A DNA stretch of 8,509 nt, from contig DAIDBF010000017.1 in assembly GCA_027310235.1 (NCBI GenBank), positions 1 to 8,509 of the forward strand, given 5' to 3'. The first letter of the stretch is position 1, and every line of letters begins with the position of its first letter. Made by a program: the position numbers and the translations under genes. The notes under the pieces are model-generated. The model did not search any database, was not told where the DNA came from, and saw only the letters and a list, made by a program, of their open reading frames with translations. The DNA is from a bacterium (GTDB lineage Bacteria > Patescibacteriota > Minisyncoccia > UBA6257 > GWB1-50-10). Shown in pieces: positions 5,904 to 8,509 of the stretch.

Positions 5904-5969
5904 CAAATTGAAATGCTCACCCTCGCGGTGGGCATTTCGATTTTCAGTCTCTTGAGGGGGAATCGAACA
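5887..5969 (+). repeat. Direct repeat copy 1: tRNA-Glu 3' end plus terminator
   Basis: Copy 1 is repeated at 6070-6152 with a constant 183-bp offset. Positions 5894-5948 and 6077-6131 are identical over 55 bases, and a few mismatches flank this core. The repeat covers the 3' T-stem and acceptor strand of tRNA-Glu, its terminator, and a downstream GGGGGAATCGAAC segment. Confidence 0.9.
5908..5947 (+). terminator. Terminator after tRNA-Glu
   Basis: GAAATGCTCACC pairs with GGTGGGCATTTC (one G-U pair) around loop CTCGC at 5922-5926, giving 12 base pairs plus two weaker closing pairs. CGATTTTC follows. It begins 4 bases past the tRNA and would end the murF-tRNA transcript. Confidence 0.85.
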
Positions 5970-6069
5970 GGAGTGGGGTCGGGAGAACACGCTGGTCTCC
6001 CGTGGAGGAATGAGCGCAAGCGGATTCAAAATCGTGGGTTTTGAAAAGCGAGCGAAAGCGAGCGCGTGA
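5970..6069. other. 100-bp spacer between the two repeat copies, no gene seen
   Basis: The spacer holds hairpin CGGGAGA (5980-5986)/TCTCCCG (5996-6002), hairpin TTCAAAA (6025-6031)/TTTTGAA (6039-6045), and a direct repeat AAGCGAGCG at 6046-6054 and 6056-6064. It does not resemble the 5' part of tRNA-Glu when aligned at the repeat offset. No start codon with a credible frame is present. Confidence 0.5.
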
Positions 6070-6152
6070 GATTCTTCTTGGGGCTACAAATTGAAATGCT
6101 CACCCTCGCGGTGGGCATTTCGATTTTCAGTTTTTTGAGGTGGAATCGGACA
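6070..6152 (+). repeat. Direct repeat copy 2: displaced tRNA-Glu 3' end plus terminator
   Basis: This second copy carries the tRNA acceptor strand TGGGGCTA and the same terminator hairpin without the rest of a tRNA. It differs from copy 1 by T for C at two T-stem positions near its start and by several bases after 6131, where the T-run is longer. It is a tRNA fragment, not a functional tRNA. Confidence 0.9.
6091..6136 (+). terminator. Second copy of the tRNA-Glu terminator
   Basis: The 12-bp stem and CTCGC loop are identical to the first copy. The downstream T-run is now TTTTTT (6131-6136), so this copy may terminate at least as well as the first. It protects the downstream operon from read-through. 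Confidence 0.8.
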
Positions 6153-6232
6153 AGCGGAGGGGGTTCTACCAGAGACGGATAGGCAGGGGGGGGTTGTGCT
6201 GATCGAGAGGGGAGGTAGGTCTCTTATTTTCA
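6153..6232. other. G-rich non-coding stretch
   Basis: It contains G-runs of five (6159-6163), eight (6186-6193) and four (6209-6212) on the + strand, between the second terminator and the next promoter. No gene, tRNA or clear hairpin is seen. Confidence 0.4.
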
Positions 6233-6241
6233 TGCTACAAT
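6233..6241 (+). promoter_or_regulatory. Extended -10 promoter for the membrane protein-rmuC operon
   Basis: TGCTACAAT combines a TGN extension (6233-6235) with -10 TACAAT (6236-6241) and is followed by AG, as at the other two predicted promoters. There is no clear -35, as expected for extended -10 promoters. The transcript should start near 6248, only about 3 bases before ATG 6251. Confidence 0.65.
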
Positions 6242-6250
6242 AGAGGCGTC

Positions 6251-6601
6251 ATGCGGATGGTAATTCCTTCGATTTTTACGAGAAAACCTCTTCTTATTCT
6301 CTCCAGCTTGAGCGGCATTGCTGTCCTCGGCAGTTTGATTCTCGCCTTTTTGAAACTCGGCGGGCTCTCATATCCTCTGGTGCTTCATTTCGACAATTTC
6401 CAGGGCGTCGACTTTCTCGGAAACACGACGGACTTCTGGGGCATCTGGTTTGGAGGATTCGCGTTCATTGTCCTTAACTTCTTCCTTGGAGAAGTGATGT
6501 TCAAGAAGGAAAGAGTGCTTTCTTACGTCTTCCTCTCCGTAAATCTCCTTCTTTCTCTTCTTCTCTTCATTATTACCGCCGTCATTATCGCCGCAAACTG
6601 A
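6251..6601 (+). CDS. Small three-span membrane protein, DUF1648-like
   Basis: The product has 116 residues with predicted membrane spans at about 13-36, 62-82 and 89-113. Between spans one and two is PLVLHFDNFQGVDFLG (42-57), resembling the hydrophilic P-x-H-x-x-x-G-x-D-x-x-G loop of DUF1648 membrane proteins; that link is a guess from the motif. The function is unknown. The start is ATG 6251, or ATG 6257 two codons later. Both lie within a few bases of the predicted transcription start, so translation is leaderless or nearly so. It ends with TGA two bases before rmuC, implying co-expression. Confidence 0.75.
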   Translation: MRMVIPSIFTRKPLLILSSLSGIAVLGSLILAFLKLGGLSYPLVLHFDNFQGVDFLGNTTDFWGIWFGGFAFIVLNFFLGEVMFKKERVLSYVFLSVNLLLSLLLFIITAVIIAAN

Positions 6602-6603
6602 CC

Positions 6604-7665
6604 ATGGAACCATTTTCCATAATAGTACTTATCGTAGGACTTGTGATGTTGGGAGTGCTATTCTTCCTGATTTCGCTCATCAAGAAATCGAACGAACCGA
6701 AGGACAACCAGGGACTCATTATGCTTCAGAATCAGATGAACGAGATCACGAGAACACTTGATACAAAACTGGGGGAGTCGACGAGGATGCTCCAGACGCA
6801 GTTCGGCACAAGTACGAAAATAATCCAGGATGTCACCGAACGTCTCACAAAACTCGATGAGACAAATCGGCAAGTCGTGGGCTTTGCCGATCAACTGCAG
6901 TCGCTCCAGGACATTTTGAAGAACCCAAAACAGCGCGGCGTCCTCGGGGAGTATTATCTTGAAACGCTTCTCAAAAACGTCCTTCCTCCGGACATTTATC
7001 AGATGCAGTATCCTTTTAAAGACGGGGTGATCGTCGATGCGGCGGTATTCGTCGGCAAAAAACCGAACGAGAAGATTATCCCGATCGACTCGAAATTCTC
7101 GCTTGAGAATTACAACCGTCTCGTCGAGGCGAAGGACCCTTCGGAGAAAGACCGGCTCGAGAAGTTCTTTGTGAGTGATTTAAAAAACCGAATCGTCGAA
7201 ACATCGAAATACATCCGCCCCGAGGAGGGCACGACCGATTTCGCGTTCATGTTCATCCCGCACGAGGCAATCTATTACGATCTTCTCATCAACAAAGTGG
7301 GGGCGGTGACCGAGGACACCGAAAATCTGATCCAGCGCGCCGCGGGGAAGTATAAGGTGCTTATCGTTTCACCCACGTCATTTCTCGCATACCTTCAGAC
7401 GGTACTCCAGGGGCTCCGTGCACTGAAGATCGAAGAATCCGCGAAAGAGATACGAAAACGAGTGGAAGAACTCGGTAAACATCTCGGCAACTACGACGCC
7501 TACTTCAAGAAAATCGGCGCGCACCTCGGCACGACCGTGAATATGTATAACAGCGCGAGCAAAGAACTCGGGAAGATAGACAAGGACGTGCTTCGTATCA
7601 CGGGGGAGGCGATTCATATAGAACCGTCCTCCTTGGAAGCACCGCAAGAAGAGAGTGATGAATAA
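6604..7665 (+). CDS. rmuC: DNA recombination protein RmuC family
   Basis: This 353-residue protein has an N-terminal membrane anchor (about 5-26), a long coiled-coil-like region (about 38-105) and a C-terminal RmuC domain related to PD-(D/E)xK nucleases. Visible family landmarks are RGVLGEYYLETLL (111-123, the G-x-x-GE motif), VDAAV (144-148) and PIDSKFSLENY (160-170). Candidate metal or catalytic residues are Glu116, Asp145, Asp162 and Lys164. SPTSFLAYLQTV (256-267), followed by a basic helical region, is also typical. RmuC was described in E. coli as limiting inversions at short inverted repeats; its biochemical role is poorly defined. No Shine-Dalgarno precedes ATG 6604, and coupling to the upstream stop is likely. 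The acidic C-terminal end overlaps the next gene by 8 bases. Confidence 0.92.
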   Translation: MEPFSIIVLIVGLVMLGVLFFLISLIKKSNEPKDNQGLIMLQNQMNEITRTLDTKLGESTRMLQTQFGTSTKIIQDVTERLTKLDETNRQVVGFADQLQSLQDILKNPKQRGVLGEYYLETLLKNVLPPDIYQMQYPFKDGVIVDAAVFVGKKPNEKIIPIDSKFSLENYNRLVEAKDPSEKDRLEKFFVSDLKNRIVETSKYIRPEEGTTDFAFMFIPHEAIYYDLLINKVGAVTEDTENLIQRAAGKYKVLIVSPTSFLAYLQTVLQGLRALKIEESAKEIRKRVEELGKHLGNYDAYFKKIGAHLGTTVNMYNSASKELGKIDKDVLRITGEAIHIEPSSLEAPQEESDE

Positions 7666-8509
7666 AAACGAATCATTCTTCTCTTTCTACAGCGCGTTAG
7701 ATCGCCCATGCTCGATTCTTGAGCTTGCATCGTTTTCGAATGGGGTGCCGGATTCCGTACAAACCCTCGAACAAGAAGTAAAAAAAGAAACACTCCTCGA
7801 AGAAGACGGTTTCTTTATTTCCACACCTCATAGAGTGGGGTTCGGTATGGCACGAAGGAAACAGGATCTTCTCCTTGACGAAAAGTGGAAACTTCTCATG
7901 AAATACGCAAAGTGGTTCCGGTTTATTCCTTGCGTGGAGTTCGTGGTTGCGAGCGGATCGATGGCGATCGGCAATGTGAACCGCGACTCCGATTTCGACG
8001 TGCTCGTAGGAGTGAAGAAGGGAAGGATGTTCACTGCCCGGTATCTCATTAACTTCCTCTTTTCTCTGCTCCGCGCCCGGCGTCTCGACGATTACGAAGG
8101 AACGAATCCCGATAGGCTCTGCTTCAATCATTTCGTGACGAAGGAATGCTTCGCGAAAGAACCGTTTAATTTCTACCGCGCAGAACTCTATCGGCACATG
8201 GTTCCGATCTACGGTTCGAGGAAAGCGCTTGAGGCGTTCTTTCTTGCAAATTCATGGAGCGGCGCGGTGCCGGAAAAAAACCTCGAAGACCTCCGGTTCC
8301 AAGAACAACAGCCGGGTGCGGTAGCAAGTTTTTTCTCATTTCTTCTTGCCGGAAAACCGGGAGACTTCATCGAAAAGAAATTTGCGGAACCAATCGCCCG
8401 GAAGCGCCTCGGTGCGTATATCACCGACAAAGAACAGAAAGGGAGAGTGGTAATATCCGAACAGGAACTGGAGTTTCACTTCAAACTCCCGTACGAGGAG
8501 TCCTCTTCT
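7658..8509 (+). CDS. Nucleotidyltransferase-domain protein, 3' end outside the window
   Basis: The frame opens at ATG 7658, inside the end of rmuC, and stays open for 284 codons to the window edge. The N-terminal ~55 residues could form a small helical domain, ending in DGFF (50-53). The DNA polymerase beta-type nucleotidyltransferase core is clear: GS at 100-101 followed by DSDFDVLV (110-117), with metal-binding Asp112 and Asp114. RLCFNHFV (153-160) occupies the place of the third strand, where a third acidic residue is not obvious. The later part is helical and unassigned. The substrate is unknown; such proteins may transfer nucleotides to small molecules, RNA or proteins. The 8-base overlap and weak AGAGAG upstream suggest translation coupled to rmuC. 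A 166-residue open frame on the opposite strand (7697-8197) is a shadow. Confidence 0.85.
   Translation, partial: MNKNESFFSFYSALDRPCSILELASFSNGVPDSVQTLEQEVKKETLLEEDGFFISTPHRVGFGMARRKQDLLLDEKWKLLMKYAKWFRFIPCVEFVVASGSMAIGNVNRDSDFDVLVGVKKGRMFTARYLINFLFSLLRARRLDDYEGTNPDRLCFNHFVTKECFAKEPFNFYRAELYRHMVPIYGSRKALEAFFLANSWSGAVPEKNLEDLRFQEQQPGAVASFFSFLLAGKPGDFIEKKFAEPIARKRLGAYITDKEQKGRVVISEQELEFHFKLPYEESSS

Noticed and set aside
5957..6016. Possible minus-strand tRNA suggested by GGGGAATCGAAC
   Set aside because: Only the T-loop-like part is present; the T-stem does not pair and no acceptor or anticodon arm can be built.
5887..6152. CRISPR array
   Set aside because: Only two repeats of more than 80 bases are present, they contain tRNA and terminator sequence, and no cas gene is nearby.
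7697..8197. 166-residue minus-strand open frame
   Set aside because: It is the shadow of the nucleotidyltransferase gene, whose + strand frame shows the catalytic motif and stays open to the window end.

Overview
The window looks like chromosomal DNA of a Candidate Phyla Radiation bacterium, most likely Parcubacteria/Patescibacteria. The reasons are the compact gene packing, the scarcity of Shine-Dalgarno sites, a reduced division/cell-wall cluster (mraZ-rsmH-ftsL-ftsI-murF), a short MurF-type ligase without the usual N-terminal domain, an RmuC followed by a nucleotidyltransferase of a type common in these genomes, and UGA used as a normal stop. Lineage is inferred from gene style, not from a marker-gene tree.

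Layout. Positions 1-42 hold a probable terminator of an upstream unit. A promoter (-10 TACAAT at 67) then precedes a leader with two strong hairpins, tRNA-Val(CAC) at 203-274, and a small 2H-phosphoesterase-like gene starting 12 bases after the tRNA. A terminator at 880-905 ends this unit. The T-tract runs into a second promoter (-10 at 922), followed by three TGG boxes spaced exactly 10 bp apart, which looks like the autoregulatory MraZ operator. A large imperfect palindrome (about 996-1158) fills the mraZ leader. Next come mraZ, rsmH, a small FtsL-like gene, ftsI and murF, all on + and tightly packed. tRNA-Glu(CTC) lies 13 bases after murF and is followed by a strong terminator. The 3' end of this tRNA plus the terminator is duplicated 183 bp downstream. 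A G-rich stretch then leads to a third TACAATAG promoter, which fires almost directly at the start codon of a small membrane protein gene. That gene is followed by rmuC and a nucleotidyltransferase gene that runs off the window end.

Function. The central cluster joins regulation (MraZ), 16S rRNA methylation (RsmH), divisome assembly (FtsL-like), septal transpeptidation (FtsI) and the last cytoplasmic step of muropeptide assembly (MurF). murE, mraY, murD, ftsW, murG, murC and ftsQAZ are not here. The third unit (membrane protein, RmuC, nucleotidyltransferase) is probably one operon of less certain role.

The most unusual signals are non-coding: the hairpin leader before tRNA-Val, the MraZ operator with its palindromic leader, and the duplicated tRNA-Glu 3' end/terminator with a nearby inverted copy of its T-arm. 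I see no clear evidence of a wholly new multi-gene system.
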